Source of the DNA: Picosynechococcus sp. PCC 7117
GTDB lineage: Bacteria; Cyanobacteriota; Cyanobacteriia; Cyanobacteriales; MRBY01
Assembly (NCBI RefSeq): GCF_001693275.1
Contig: NZ_CP016477.1
Location: 2,666,001-2,730,000 of the forward strand
Length of the DNA stretch: 64,000 nucleotides
Direction of reading: 5' to 3'
Below the pieces are notes generated by a model. The model was given only the letters and a program-made list of their open reading frames with translations, had not been told where the DNA came from and did not search any database. Position 1 is the first letter of the stretch. Every line of letters starts with the position of its first letter. The position numbers and the translations under genes are program-made. Shown here piece by piece: positions 8,854-18,734 of the stretch.

Positions 8854-10422
8854 TTAGTCCGGGAAAAAATGCACCAGGTTAAATCCTGAGGCTCGTCCCA
8901 GCAGTTCCAAGGGAGGCAATGCTTCTTTTAGGGCCGGTTGTTCTGTTAACAGATTTTGGTGAATGAGCCAATATTGCTCGCCAACGGGCGCTTCGAGGGG
9001 CTGGGGACGCACAGGGCGATCGCCATAGAAATCTAAGCTGGGCCGACTGTAATCAAAGGTGGTGAAAATAATCGCATCGGCTGGGGTTTCCGCCCGAATA
9101 ATGGCGGCAATGGGTTTGACCGGAAAGACTTCGTTAATTTCCCAGACCCAAGCCTGGGAGCAAAACAGCAGAGCTAAACCGCAATACATTCCTCCCACCA
9201 AAATATAAAGAGCCTGGGGCCGGGGCCAAAGCCAGGTAGTCACGGCAAACATCCCCCCTAGGGTAAGGGCCATTAAAATTAAGGGAATCTGGGGATCTGT
9301 GAAGTAGAGATAAATACCTCCCCCCAAAGCGGCGATCGCCAACAACCCAAATAGCCCCCGCAGAAACATCGCCTTGCGTGGTGGTGCATCCCAGAGTTTC
9401 GCTAAGTAATGTCCCAGCGCAAGGGCCAAAAACGGGTAAACCGGCATCACATACCAGGGCAATTTTGTCCCCATCACAGAAATTAAACCCAGATAAAAGA
9501 TGCTGCCCGTCAAAATTAATTTGCTGCTGGATATTTGGCGGGTCTGCCAAAGATATTGATAACTTTGGGGTAGAAAAAATAACCAAGGGGCCGTGTATTT
9601 GGCTATTTCTAATAAATAAAACCAGGGGGGCTCTTGGTGACTTTCAACGGTACTGGCGACCCGGTCAAACCCTTGGTTGAAAAAATGGACCTGAATAAAA
9701 GTCGCACCATAATGCTGAATTTGCGCCCCATACCAGAGAAGCACCGGGCAAGCGCCGAGACCCAACCCCAGCCAAATATAGGAATTTTTAAAAACAAACC
9801 AGCGACGATCCCAAATCACAAACAACAGGGCGATCGCCCCCAGGGGAAGCATTAATAACCCCTTGACAAAGGTAATGATGCCCAAGCCCAGACCGAAGCC
9901 CAGTCCCCAGATGGGAGATTTTTGCACCTTGAGTAAACACCAGAGACTGAAGATGAGGGCCGTTAAAACCAGACCATCAAGCATCAGCAGACGACCATGG
10001 CGCACCACTGGCAAGAGGGTGAGATAGACCAAGGCACTCCACAGGGTAGGTGATCGCCCCTGGAATAATTGCCGTCCGAGGCAGTAGAGGAGAGGCACTC
10101 CCAGGGCACTGCCGAGAGCCCCCGGTAAGCGACTTGTCCATTCATTCACGCCACCGAGGGTATAGCTACTGGCCACGAGCCAATCCATTAAGGGGGGTTT
10201 CAGCAGGTAAGGATCGCCGAATTGGGTGGGATGCAACCAGTTGCCAGTACGGAAAATTTCCCGCGCCACCAGTGCCCTGGTGCCTTCATCCCAATCCCGG
10301 AGGGGCATATTTCCCAGATTCAGGCAAAACAAAAAAAGGGCCGCTAGGCTTAAACCTAAGATAATTTGGCGATCGCCAAGGGTTTGGCTCCAATCTTCCC
10401 ACCGACGCTTGCTGTGGCTCAT
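8854..10422 (-). CDS. Glycosyltransferase family 39 (ArnT/PMT-like) membrane protein
   Basis: This 522-residue polytopic protein is of the GT39/PMT_2 class, which uses polyprenyl-phosphate sugars to glycosylate lipids or proteins on the outer face of the plasma membrane. Near the N-terminus is the family acidic motif [11 protein letters not shown] (about 40-50), followed by [13 protein letters not shown]. About eleven hydrophobic helices follow, and then a soluble C-terminal domain of about 90 residues ([20 protein letters not shown]). Its start codon overlaps the topA stop by four bases (ATGA), so the two genes are translationally coupled. The acceptor is unknown. Confidence 0.9.
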   Translation of the reverse strand: MSHSKRRWEDWSQTLGDRQIILGLSLAALFLFCLNLGNMPLRDWDEGTRALVAREIFRTGNWLHPTQFGDPYLLKPPLMDWLVASSYTLGGVNEWTSRLPGALGSALGVPLLYCLGRQLFQGRSPTLWSALVYLTLLPVVRHGRLLMLDGLVLTALIFSLWCLLKVQKSPIWGLGFGLGLGIITFVKGLLMLPLGAIALLFVIWDRRWFVFKNSYIWLGLGLGACPVLLWYGAQIQHYGATFIQVHFFNQGFDRVASTVESHQEPPWFYLLEIAKYTAPWLFFLPQSYQYLWQTRQISSSKLILTGSIFYLGLISVMGTKLPWYVMPVYPFLALALGHYLAKLWDAPPRKAMFLRGLFGLLAIAALGGGIYLYFTDPQIPLILMALTLGGMFAVTTWLWPRPQALYILVGGMYCGLALLFCSQAWVWEINEVFPVKPIAAIIRAETPADAIIFTTFDYSRPSLDFYGDRPVRPQPLEAPVGEQYWLIHQNLLTEQPALKEALPPLELLGRASGFNLVHFFPD

Positions 10423-13061
10423 GAAGAAGTTTTTGTTTTACGGCTGGTGGTTTTTTTTGCTGTTGTTTTTTTCGTCGTCGTTTTCTTTTTTGTCGTCGAA
10501 CGCTTCTTCGTTGCTTTGCTACCCGCTTTTTCGGCGATTAGTTCGAGGGCCTTTTCGAGGGTAATTGTTTCTACGGTTTCTCCTTCTGGCAAACCTGCAT
10601 TCACTTTTAGGTGATTCACGTAGATACCATAGGGGCCTTCATAAACATTGACTGGTTCGTTATCAGCGGGATGTTTCCCCAGTTCCTTCAGGGGCGTCTT
10701 TGTTTTGCCCCGGCCACGGGAACGCTTTGGTTGCGCTAATAGTTCCATGGCCCGTTCAAAATCGATCGTAAAGAGATTGTCTTCTTTTTTGAGAGACCGA
10801 TAATCTTTACCTTCTTTCCCTTGGTCGTGGACAACATAGGGGCCAAAGCGACCGAGACCCACTTTGACGGGTTTGTTGGTTTCGGGGTGTTCTCCCAATA
10901 GGCGCGGTAATGCTAACAGATCCACCGCCATCTGTAGGGTGAGCTCTTCAGGCTTAACGGTTTTGGGAAGGGAAGCACGCTTGGGCTTTTTCTTCTCTTC
11001 GGTGACTTCGCCCAGTTGAACGTAGGGGCCATAGCTACCCACAAGTAAATAGATAGGATCGCCTGTTTGAGGGTGCGTCCCCAATTGTTCGGGGCCTTCG
11101 GTTTTTTGTTTGAGGATTGTTTCAACCTGCTCCGGATCGAGATCGGCGGGGGTTAAGTCCGCTGGTAGGGATGCAGTGATCGTTTCTTCGCCGTTAGCAG
11201 CTTCAATGTAGGGGCCAAAGCGACCAATTTTGACTTTCACGGGGAGGTTTTCGATGGCGATCGCCTTCGCAGTGGCCGGATCAATATTTTCCTCGCGCAC
11301 TTTTACTTGGGTACCCAGGCCATCATCTCCGAGGTAGAAATTTTTTAGATAGGGTAACCATTGGGCTTTGCCGGTGGCAATCTCATCGAGGGTCTGTTCC
11401 ATTTGGGAGGTGAAATCTGTATCCACCAGATTGGGGAAATGTTCCTCCAGGAGGGCCGTCACCGCAAAGGCCGTAAAGGTGGGAGTTAAGGCTTTATCGC
11501 GAATTTGCACATAACCGCGATCAACGATAGTGCCGATGATTGTGGCGTAGGTGCTGGGGCGACCAATGCCTTTACTTTCGAGGGCTTTGACCAAACTGGC
11601 CTCGGTATAACGGGCCGGGGGTTGAGTATTGTGATCGACTTCTTCTAATTTTTTGCAGGTGGGTTGGTCTCCTTCCTTGAGATCGGGGAGCACCACTTCT
11701 TGGTTTTCGAGGGCAGCATCGGGATCATCAGAGCCTTCCACATAGGCCCGGAAAAAACCCGGAAAATCAATGCGTTTACCAGCAGAGCGGAACTCGGCAT
11801 CATCGACCTTGAGAATGACCGACAGTTGAGTGAGACGAGCATCGGCCATCTGACAGGCGACGGTGCGTTTCCAAATGAGGTCATAGAGGGCTAACTCTCG
11901 ACCACTGAGGCCGGTTTCCTGGGGCGTACGAAAGCTGTTACCCGCAGGCCGGATCGCTTCGTGGGCTTCCTGGGCTCCTTTACTTTTCGTTTTGTATTGG
12001 CGCACCTTGGGGCTGAGATATTCTGTGCCGTATTTTTCTGCAACGCAACTACGGGCTGCGGCGATCGCCTGCTCGGAAAGATGCACCGAGTCCGTCCGCA
12101 TGTAGGTAATGTAGCCCTCTTCGTAGAGCTTCTGGGCGGTACGCATGGTATCCCGCGCCGAAATACCGAGTTTGCGGTTGGCTTCCTGTTGCAGAGTGGA
12201 GGTGGTAAAGGGGGGCGACGGGCGGCGGGTACTGGGTTTTTCTTCGGTTTTGCTGACCGTCCAAGGTTGATCTTGTAAACGCTCCTTGAGGGCGATCGCC
12301 TCTGCTTGGGAGAGAACGACAACTTTTTTACCCTTGCTGAGTTTCCCCGTGGCCGCATCAAAGTCACTCCCAGACGCTAATTTCTTGCCGCCGAGGGTGA
12401 TCAGCTTGGCCTCAAATTTTGATTTCTTCTGGAGCAGTTCTGCCTTGAGATCCCAGTAATTTGCTGATTGGAAGGCCTGCCGTTCCCGTTCCCGTTGCAC
12501 CAACAAGCGTACAGACACCGATTGTACTCGTCCCGCCGAGAGACCTTTAGCAATTTTGCGCCAGAGTAAGGGCGAGAGGGTGTAGCCCACTAAACGGTCT
12601 AAAATCCGGCGGGTTTCCTGGGCATGGACGAGGTTTTCGTCAATTTCCCGGCAATTAGTTAAAGCTTTTTGGATGGCTTCTTGGGTAATCTCATGGAAGA
12701 CCATCCGTTTAATCGGCACCTTGGGCTTGAGCACTTCGAGCAAATGCCAGCTAATACTTTCCCCTTCGCGGTCTTCGTCCGTCGCCAGAATCAATTCATC
12801 GGCTTCTTTGAGGGCTTGCTTGAGTTCGGTGACAACTTTCTTCTTTTTCTTCGGCACGATGTAGAGGGGCGCGAAGTTGTTTTCCACATTGACCCCAAGC
12901 TGAGACCAGGGCTGCCCTTTTTGTTCCTTGGGGATTTCCTCGGCAGAGGAGGGTAAATCGCGGATATGGCCCATGGATGCCGTCACATGATATCCCTTCG
13001 GTAGATAGTTCCGAATGGTACGGGCTTTGGTCGGGGATTCAACGATGACAAGGGTAGACAT
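10419..13061 (-). CDS. topA: DNA topoisomerase I (type IA)
   Basis: This type IA topoisomerase relaxes negative supercoils. The TOPRIM domain starts at residue 1 ([16 protein letters not shown]) and holds the acidic triad ATDEDREGE. The active-site Tyr is in [11 protein letters not shown] near residue 320. The C-terminal third has no zinc-finger Cys clusters. Instead it carries repeated glycine-rich modules with FGPY or YGPY/YGIY cores ([33 protein letters not shown]), as in many cyanobacterial enzymes. The last 30 residues are a Lys/Thr/Ser tail that probably adds nonspecific DNA binding. At 880 residues the protein is complete. It leads an operon with the GT39 gene. Confidence 0.97.
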   Translation of the reverse strand: MSTLVIVESPTKARTIRNYLPKGYHVTASMGHIRDLPSSAEEIPKEQKGQPWSQLGVNVENNFAPLYIVPKKKKKVVTELKQALKEADELILATDEDREGESISWHLLEVLKPKVPIKRMVFHEITQEAIQKALTNCREIDENLVHAQETRRILDRLVGYTLSPLLWRKIAKGLSAGRVQSVSVRLLVQRERERQAFQSANYWDLKAELLQKKSKFEAKLITLGGKKLASGSDFDAATGKLSKGKKVVVLSQAEAIALKERLQDQPWTVSKTEEKPSTRRPSPPFTTSTLQQEANRKLGISARDTMRTAQKLYEEGYITYMRTDSVHLSEQAIAAARSCVAEKYGTEYLSPKVRQYKTKSKGAQEAHEAIRPAGNSFRTPQETGLSGRELALYDLIWKRTVACQMADARLTQLSVILKVDDAEFRSAGKRIDFPGFFRAYVEGSDDPDAALENQEVVLPDLKEGDQPTCKKLEEVDHNTQPPARYTEASLVKALESKGIGRPSTYATIIGTIVDRGYVQIRDKALTPTFTAFAVTALLEEHFPNLVDTDFTSQMEQTLDEIATGKAQWLPYLKNFYLGDDGLGTQVKVREENIDPATAKAIAIENLPVKVKIGRFGPYIEAANGEETITASLPADLTPADLDPEQVETILKQKTEGPEQLGTHPQTGDPIYLLVGSYGPYVQLGEVTEEKKKPKRASLPKTVKPEELTLQMAVDLLALPRLLGEHPETNKPVKVGLGRFGPYVVHDQGKEGKDYRSLKKEDNLFTIDFERAMELLAQPKRSRGRGKTKTPLKELGKHPADNEPVNVYEGPYGIYVNHLKVNAGLPEGETVETITLEKALELIAEKAGSKATKKRSTTKKKTTTKKTTAKKTTSRKTKTSS

Positions 13062-13496
13062 GGGCTGTCAAAAAAAGTGAGGGTTTAGGTGTTTAGGCTT
13101 CTGATATACCTTACATATCTAATCAATGGCCCATAAGCCCCTGTTTCGTCAAGGATTAAATTTTTCTAAGTCTCCGGCATAGAACTGAGAATTCAGGCGT
13201 TTACCCTGTTTTTAAGGTTTTGTTGCACGGCAACGGGTTGAAATCCCCGTCCTTTGGGGCGTACCATGGGTTGATACATCTTGACCACTGCATCCCGCAG
13301 CGCAAACTTAAGCCCAGCGGGTCGTGTCGCAAGAAAAAGTATTGGGTCTGGGGAACCCGGACGCCTGCCTGTGGAGGCAATGTAAGACCAAAAGAACGAC
13401 TGAGATCTAGAGGCCATTGCTGTCGAATCAGGAAGCTCTGCCCGTCTGTGGTGGGGTAGTTCACTGGAAGTTGGTTCACTAAGCCGAAGAGCAAAG
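13062..13496. other. Spacer between topA and ndhB, mostly transposon relic
   Basis: These 435 bases separate the divergent topA and ndhB genes. The first 130 bases are featureless apart from possible topA promoter sequence. The rest, from about 13200, is the IS200/IS605-type relic described separately, and it reaches to about 26 bases from the ndhB start codon. Confidence 0.6.
13200..13470 (+). mobile_element. Decayed IS200/IS605-type element (TnpB C-terminal remnant and both ends)
   Basis: The stretch reads like a deleted IS200/IS605 transposon. At 13233-13260 lies a left-end-like hairpin (AAATCCCCGTCCTTTGGGGCG), typical of TnpA-recognised ends. At 13370-13400 one frame encodes PACGGNVRPKE, which resembles the tail of cyanobacterial TnpB proteins. 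It is followed at 13430-13463 by a right-end-like segment with a short hairpin (GCCC...GGGG) ending GTAGTTCAC. The reading frame is only 79 codons (13220-13459), with none of the TnpB catalytic core and no transposase, so nothing here can encode a working enzyme. The assignment rests on recall of family ends, not a search. Confidence 0.5.
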
Positions 13497-15074
13497 ATGG
13501 ATTTTTCAAGCACTGTGGCAAGCCAGTTGTACACTGGGGCAATTCTGCCGGAAAGTATCGTTATTTTGACCCTCATCGTTGTTTTGGTGGGGGATTTAAT
13601 TGTCGGACGCGCTCGTTCGGGTTGGATTCCCTACGCGGCGATCGCCGGACTGTTGGGGTCAGTATTCGCCTTGTACCTCGGTTGGGATAATCCCCATCCC
13701 GTTGCCTTTTTGGGGGCATTTAACAGCGATAACCTCAGTATTTTATTCCGGGGCATCATTGTCCTGTCTACGGCCTTCACGATCATGATGTCGGTGCGCT
13801 ATGTGGAACGTTCCGGCACCGCCCTCTCTGAATTTATCTGCATCTTGCTCACGGCCACCCTGGGGGGGATGTTCCTCTCTGGGGCGAATGAGTTGGTGAT
13901 GATTTTTGTCTCCCTCGAAATGCTTAGTATCTCGTCTTATCTACTGACGGGCTACATGAAGCGAGACCCCCGTTCCAATGAGGCCGCCCTCAAGTATTTG
14001 TTAATTGGGGCCGCGAGTTCGGCGATTTTCCTCTACGGTGTGTCTTTGCTCTACGGCCTATCGGGTGGCAAGACAATTCTCAGTGAGATTGCCCTTGGAT
14101 TTACGGATCCCCAGGGGGGCCAGTCTCTTGCGTTGGCGATCGCCCTGGTCTTTGCGATCGCCGGGATCGCCTTCAAGATTTCAGCGGTGCCCTTCCACCA
14201 ATGGACCCCTGACGTTTACGAAGGTTCTCCGACCCCCGTTGTTGCGTTTCTCTCGGTGGGGTCTAAGGCCGCTGGTTTCGCCCTGGCGATTCGTTTATTG
14301 GTAACGGTTTTTAACCCCGTGAGCGAAGAATGGCACTTCATTTTCACAGCTTTGGCAATCCTCAGTATGGTCTTGGGGAACGTGGTGGCCCTGGCGCAAA
14401 CCAGCATGAAGCGGATGTTGGCCTATTCTTCCATTGCCCAGGCGGGTTTTGTGATGATTGGCCTCGTTGCGGGGACTGATGCGGGCTATTCCAGCGTAAT
14501 TTTCTATCTGCTGGTGTATTTGTTCATGAACCTGGGTGCGTTTACCTGTGTGATTCTTTTCTCTCTCCGGACGGGCACAGACCAAATCGCGGAGTATGCA
14601 GGACTTTACCAAAAGGATCCGTTACTGACCCTCGGCCTCAGTGTTTGCCTACTCTCGCTTGGGGGCATTCCGCCCTTGGCTGGGTTCTTCGGGAAAATTT
14701 ACCTATTCTGGGCAGGTTGGCAAGCGGGCCTCTATGGCTTAGTGCTGTTGGGTTTGATCACCAGTGTGATTTCGATCTACTACTACATCCGCGTGATCAA
14801 GATGATGGTGGTCAAGGAACCCCAGGAAATGTCTGATTCTGTGCGCAATTATCCAGCGGTCACCTGGACGGCTGTAGGGATGAAACCTTTACAAGTGGGT
14901 CTGGTACTGTCGGTGATTATCACGTCTTTGGCGGGAATTCTCTCGAATCCGTTGTTTGTGATTGCGGATCAATCCGTCACCAGTACACCAATGTTGCAGG
15001 CGGCAAATCATCCCACAGAACAGGTCGTTGCCCAAGTAGAAAGTGAAATACTTGGAGTGGCGATCGCCGATTAG
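13497..15074 (+). CDS. ndhB: NAD(P)H-quinone oxidoreductase subunit 2
   Basis: NdhB is an antiporter-like membrane subunit of thylakoid NDH-1, present in both the respiratory/cyclic and CO2-uptake forms of the complex. The 525-residue protein has about fourteen hydrophobic helices. Diagnostic stretches are [22 protein letters not shown] (with the conserved Glu), [22 protein letters not shown] (Lys and His of the proton path), and [19 protein letters not shown]. It stands as a single gene. Its promoter and 5' leader must lie in, or pass through, the transposon relic immediately upstream. Confidence 0.98.
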   Translation: MDFSSTVASQLYTGAILPESIVILTLIVVLVGDLIVGRARSGWIPYAAIAGLLGSVFALYLGWDNPHPVAFLGAFNSDNLSILFRGIIVLSTAFTIMMSVRYVERSGTALSEFICILLTATLGGMFLSGANELVMIFVSLEMLSISSYLLTGYMKRDPRSNEAALKYLLIGAASSAIFLYGVSLLYGLSGGKTILSEIALGFTDPQGGQSLALAIALVFAIAGIAFKISAVPFHQWTPDVYEGSPTPVVAFLSVGSKAAGFALAIRLLVTVFNPVSEEWHFIFTALAILSMVLGNVVALAQTSMKRMLAYSSIAQAGFVMIGLVAGTDAGYSSVIFYLLVYLFMNLGAFTCVILFSLRTGTDQIAEYAGLYQKDPLLTLGLSVCLLSLGGIPPLAGFFGKIYLFWAGWQAGLYGLVLLGLITSVISIYYYIRVIKMMVVKEPQEMSDSVRNYPAVTWTAVGMKPLQVGLVLSVIITSLAGILSNPLFVIADQSVTSTPMLQAANHPTEQVVAQVESEILGVAIAD

Positions 15075-15164
15075 AAATTCTTACTCTACAATTTAATATA
15101 GTTCTCTAGCTCCAGTTTTCAATATAAATTGGGGCTTTTTAGTACAGTCTATACGTTGAAAATT

Positions 15165-16559
15165 ATGAAAGAATTATTCCAATGGAAGTTGCCTCTGTCA
15201 AAGGAAAATTATGATAATCTTTGGAGAGAGGCTATATTTATTTTTGATACAAACTTTCTTTTAGATCTGTACAGAGGATCTTCCTCAACAACCGATGATC
15301 TGATAAAAATCTTACAAGAATTAAAAGATAGAATCTGGTTACCATATCAGGTGGCTGATGAATTTTTAGATCGTCGGGAGAAAATATTTAATGAAGGAAA
15401 AAACTCATTTAATGCAGCACTTGAAGCCATTGAAACTTGGAAGTGTTCTCAGCTTAAGTTAAAAGACCTCCAAGAGAAACTCAAGCAGTCAGGTAGGATT
15501 ATCAATGCCGAAATAGAGGAATTCTTCGATCTAAGCCTTGATGAGTATGACAAACAAGTCAATCAAGTAAGTGATGCTATATGCTCAAGAATAGCTGAAA
15601 CCCAAGAAAGCCATCGGATTTATTCTTTAAATGAAGATTCTGTTTTACCTATTCTCCTTGAGCTGTTTGAAGAAAAAGTAGGGCTCAATTACGAACAGAA
15701 AATATTAGAGAATTTGTATAAAGAAGGAGAGACTCGATATGAAAGAGAACAACCTCCTGGCTTTAAAGATAAAAATAAGGAAGATGATAGAAAATATGGT
15801 GACTTAATTCTCTGGAAATAAATCTTGGATTTTGCAAAAGAAAAACGATGTTCTGTGATTTTTATAACAGGAGATAGTAAAGAAGATTGGTGGATAAGAA
15901 ATAATGAAAAAATTGTTGGCCCACATACCGAGTTACGAAAAGAATTTCATGAAGAAGTTGGACAGCTCTTCTGGATGTACCGGACTCAACGCTTTCTGGA
16001 ATTGGCCAAAGAAAAATTAAGTATAAACATTAATGATTCTTCAATTAGCGAAATTGAAAATATTGAAAATTCACAACTACAAGAAAAAAAATCTGCGTTG
16101 CTGTATTCAGACAGAGAAGCTGATTATAATTTACCGGGCTTAGATTTTTTGAAGCCTAATAATTGGTTGGGGTCAAGGTCATTTGCTGATATAGAGCGGG
16201 CAAATAAAAGTGTGAATAAAATACTTGAGTCTTTTCAGCTTTCACAAAAAAATATTAAAGGACTTCAGCCTACCCAAGAAGTATTGGAGGCACTTGGGTT
16301 ATTCAATTCTGATCAAAAAGTACTTGAATCACTTAATTCTACGCAAAAAGCAATTGAAAAAACTCTTAAACTTTCACTCTTATCCGAAAAATTGCAACAA
16401 TCTCTAGCGTATTATCAAAATCTTGAAGATCAACAAAAGAAAATACTTAAACAGATTGTTTTGTTAGATTTACAATCTTCTTTAAACGGTCCAATAACTG
16501 CTATCCGTAATCATCCTGATCCTGGACAAATTTCACAAGATAATTTGTCTGACGATTGA
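15165..16559 (+). pseudogene. PIN-like nuclease (PIN_8-type) gene interrupted by one in-frame stop
   Basis: Two open segments, 15165-15821 and 15825-16559, are in the same frame and separated only by TAA at 15819-15821. Together they make one PIN-like protein of about 464 residues. The first half has FIFDTNFLLDLYR (first catalytic Asp), LPYQVADEFLDRR (Glu) and KYGDLILW (Asp). The second has VIFITGDSKEDWWIRNN (last Asp) and GPHTELRKEFHEEV, the normal end of the domain. The stop thus splits the active site; a single CAA-to-TAA change would explain it. The C-terminal 200 residues are a Gln/Leu/Lys-rich helical extension with loose repeats. The gene is clearly more AT-rich than its neighbours, suggesting acquisition. 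The downstream part could start at TTG 15831 but would lack three of the four acidic residues. Confidence 0.75.
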
Positions 16560-16579
16560 TTAAAACAAAGGTGTGAATA

Positions 16580-16954
16580 TTGAAAAAAACAATCCTTGTT
16601 TGTTGTCACCATACTTGTCCAAAACAGGGTTCAACGGCGATTTTGGCCGCCTTCCAAGCCCAAACTCCGGCGGATGTTGAAGTGCGACAGGCTGGTTGTT
16701 TTGGGGAATGTGGCAATGGCCCCCTGGTGCGCGTGCTGCCCGATGAGGTGTGGTATGCCCATGTACAACAAGCCGATATTCCAGCAATTGTTAAACAGCA
16801 TTTGCGCCAAAACCGACCCGTCAAACAGAAGCTCTATGGCAAATTTCACCAACCCAATCATGGGGCGATCGCCGCTCTCTTTTTATTTTTTTCCTTTTTC
16901 GGCTTTCTGATCGGGCTATGTTGGCTCTTGGCTAGTCACACGGAAGTCTTTTGA
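16580..16954 (+). CDS. Thioredoxin-like [2Fe-2S] protein with C-terminal membrane helix
   Basis: Residues 1-80 match the thioredoxin-like 2Fe-2S ferredoxin family. Cysteines lie in LVCCHHTCPKQGS (8/9 and 13) and in QAGCFGECGNGPLV (40 and 44), the usual four-ligand spacing. The LVRVLPDEVWYAHV strand-helix follows. Unlike the soluble family members, it ends in a strongly hydrophobic segment (about 95-118, ALFLFFSFFGFLIGLCWLL) that should anchor it in a membrane. The start used is TTG 16580, the only one that leaves the first Cys motif intact. It is likely a membrane-bound electron carrier of unknown partner. It follows the broken PIN gene by 20 bases. Confidence 0.8.
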   Translation: MKKTILVCCHHTCPKQGSTAILAAFQAQTPADVEVRQAGCFGECGNGPLVRVLPDEVWYAHVQQADIPAIVKQHLRQNRPVKQKLYGKFHQPNHGAIAALFLFFSFFGFLIGLCWLLASHTEVF

Positions 16955-17055
16955 AAATCATGAAAATAAGCTGGCCGCCAGTGATGTTTACGCGCCAGAA
17001 CTCGCTAAGATGAGGGGCGATCGCCTTTTATTCCCCTTAAACCGCTCTAAAAACT

Positions 17056-17574
17056 ATGGATCTAAAATCCCTGATTCGTGACATCCCTGATTTCCCCAAG
17101 CCCGGCATTCTCTTCCGCGACATTACCACCCTCCTCAACCACCCCGAAGGTATGCGCTACACCATGGATGCCCTAGTGCAACTCTGCCTTGAAGCCAACC
17201 TCAAACCCGATCATGTGGTGGGGATGGAGTCTAGGGGGTTTATCTTTGGGCCGACCCTCGCCTATAACCTCAATGCTGGTTTTGTCCCCGTGCGTAAACC
17301 CGGCAAACTCCCCGCCGCCGTCCACACCGTCGAATACGAACTCGAATACGGCACCGACACCCTCGAAATTCACCAGGATGCCGTGGGGTCTGGGGACAAA
17401 ATTGTCATCGTCGATGACCTGATCGCCACCGGGGGTACCGCCAAAGCCACCGCAGAACTGCTTACAAAAATTGGCTGTGACATCATTGGTTTTGTGTTTA
17501 TCGTCGAACTCCTAGATCTTAAGGGCCGCGATCGCCTGCCAGACGCCCCCGTGCTTTCCCTCATACAATACTAG
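17056..17574 (+). CDS. apt: Adenine phosphoribosyltransferase
   Basis: Apt salvages adenine with PRPP to AMP in the cytosol. The 172-residue length is typical. Visible features are the N-terminal [20 protein letters not shown], the purine-binding [17 protein letters not shown], and the PRPP-binding loop [20 protein letters not shown]. No residue looks missing. A HIP1 octamer lies in the leader. The ABC permease gene begins about 30 bases downstream on the same strand, so read-through is possible. Confidence 0.97.
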   Translation: MDLKSLIRDIPDFPKPGILFRDITTLLNHPEGMRYTMDALVQLCLEANLKPDHVVGMESRGFIFGPTLAYNLNAGFVPVRKPGKLPAAVHTVEYELEYGTDTLEIHQDAVGSGDKIVIVDDLIATGGTAKATAELLTKIGCDIIGFVFIVELLDLKGRDRLPDAPVLSLIQY

Positions 17575-17606
17575 GCAGGATTTGGAACACCCGATTTAAC
17601 CCCCCA

Positions 17607-18626
17607 ATGAGCATTCGTAATCCCCTGACGATCTTTGATCGAGAAACGATTTTTTATATCTTAAAGCGCCTACTCCAGGCGATTTTTACCCTATTTTTGG
17701 CTTCGATCCTGAGCTTTGTGATTATCCAATTGGCTCCAGGGGATTACCTTGATGCCCTCCGGCAGAACCCAAAAATGACCGAGGAGACGCTCTTAGATCT
17801 CCAAAGTCGTTTCGGCCTCGATCAACCGATTCTGACCCAATATGGCCGCTGGCTATGGCGGGTGGTGCGCTACTTTGATTTTGGCATTAGTTTTGAATCC
17901 TTCCGGCCTGTCCATGAGCTGCTCCTAGAACGGATGCCCGCCACCCTACTCCTGGCGCTCACGTCAATTATCGGTACCTGGGCGATCGCCATTCCTTTAG
18001 GGATTCTCAGTGCGGTGAAGCAAAATACCGTCCTCGATAAATTTTTGCGGGTGATTAGTTACCTCGGCCAGGGTTTGCCCAGCTTTATTACGGCCCTCGC
18101 CTTGCTGATGGTGGCCCAACAGGTTTCCCCGTTACTCCCGGTGGGGGGCATGACCAGTATTAATTTCGTGGATCTCCCCTGGTACGGCAAAATTCTCGAC
18201 ATCGGCTGGCACATGATCCTACCCACTATTGCCTTGAGCTTAACGGGCTTTGCGGGGTTGCAACGGCTGACCCGTGGTCAACTCCTAGATGTGTTGCGGC
18301 AAGATTATATCCAAACGGCGCGGGCCAAGGGCTTACCCGAAAATCGCGTGATCTATGTCCATGCCCTCCGCAATGCGATCAATCCCCTCATTACCCTGCT
18401 GGGCTTTGAATTTGCCAGTCTGTTGAGTGGCTCATTTATTTCTGAATTTTTCTTTAACTGGCCGGGCCTGGGAACTTTGACGTTACAAGCGGTGCAATCC
18501 CAGGATTTGTATTTAGTCATGGCGGCCCTGATGATGAGTGCAACCATGCTCATTGTGGGGAATCTCCTGGCAGATTTGATGTTAAAGTTTGCTGATCCCC
18601 GCATTAAATTAGACGATTTGAAGTAA
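17607..18626 (+). CDS. ABC transporter permease, dipeptide/oligopeptide (DppB/OppB) type
   Basis: This 339-residue inner-membrane permease of the peptide/nickel ABC class has about six helices. The N-terminal FTLFLASILSFVIIQLAPGDYLDAL block is characteristic of DppB/OppB. The EAA-like coupling loop appears as ARAKGLPENRVIYVHALRNAINPLITL, followed by SEFFFNWPGLGTL, the family motif that contacts the ATPase. No substrate-binding protein, second permease or ATPase is encoded beside it, so partners must be elsewhere in the genome, as is usual in cyanobacteria. Substrate (peptide, metal or other) is undetermined. Confidence 0.93.
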   Translation: MSIRNPLTIFDRETIFYILKRLLQAIFTLFLASILSFVIIQLAPGDYLDALRQNPKMTEETLLDLQSRFGLDQPILTQYGRWLWRVVRYFDFGISFESFRPVHELLLERMPATLLLALTSIIGTWAIAIPLGILSAVKQNTVLDKFLRVISYLGQGLPSFITALALLMVAQQVSPLLPVGGMTSINFVDLPWYGKILDIGWHMILPTIALSLTGFAGLQRLTRGQLLDVLRQDYIQTARAKGLPENRVIYVHALRNAINPLITLLGFEFASLLSGSFISEFFFNWPGLGTLTLQAVQSQDLYLVMAALMMSATMLIVGNLLADLMLKFADPRIKLDDLK

Positions 18627-18671
18627 TTGCATCATGGCCTCCAGAAGGCGCTACAGCAGCAAAGATTTATG

Positions 18672-18704
18672 ACCAAGGTTCCCCCGTTGGGGCTTCTTTT
18701 CCTA
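18672..18704 (+). terminator. Possible terminator after the ABC permease
   Basis: A short GC-rich hairpin (CCCC, loop CGTT, GGGG) is followed by CTTCTTTT about 50 bases after the permease stop. The stem is short, so this is only a candidate. Confidence 0.35.
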
Positions 18705-18734
18705 GAGTAGAGAAAACGACGGGGGACTTATTTT

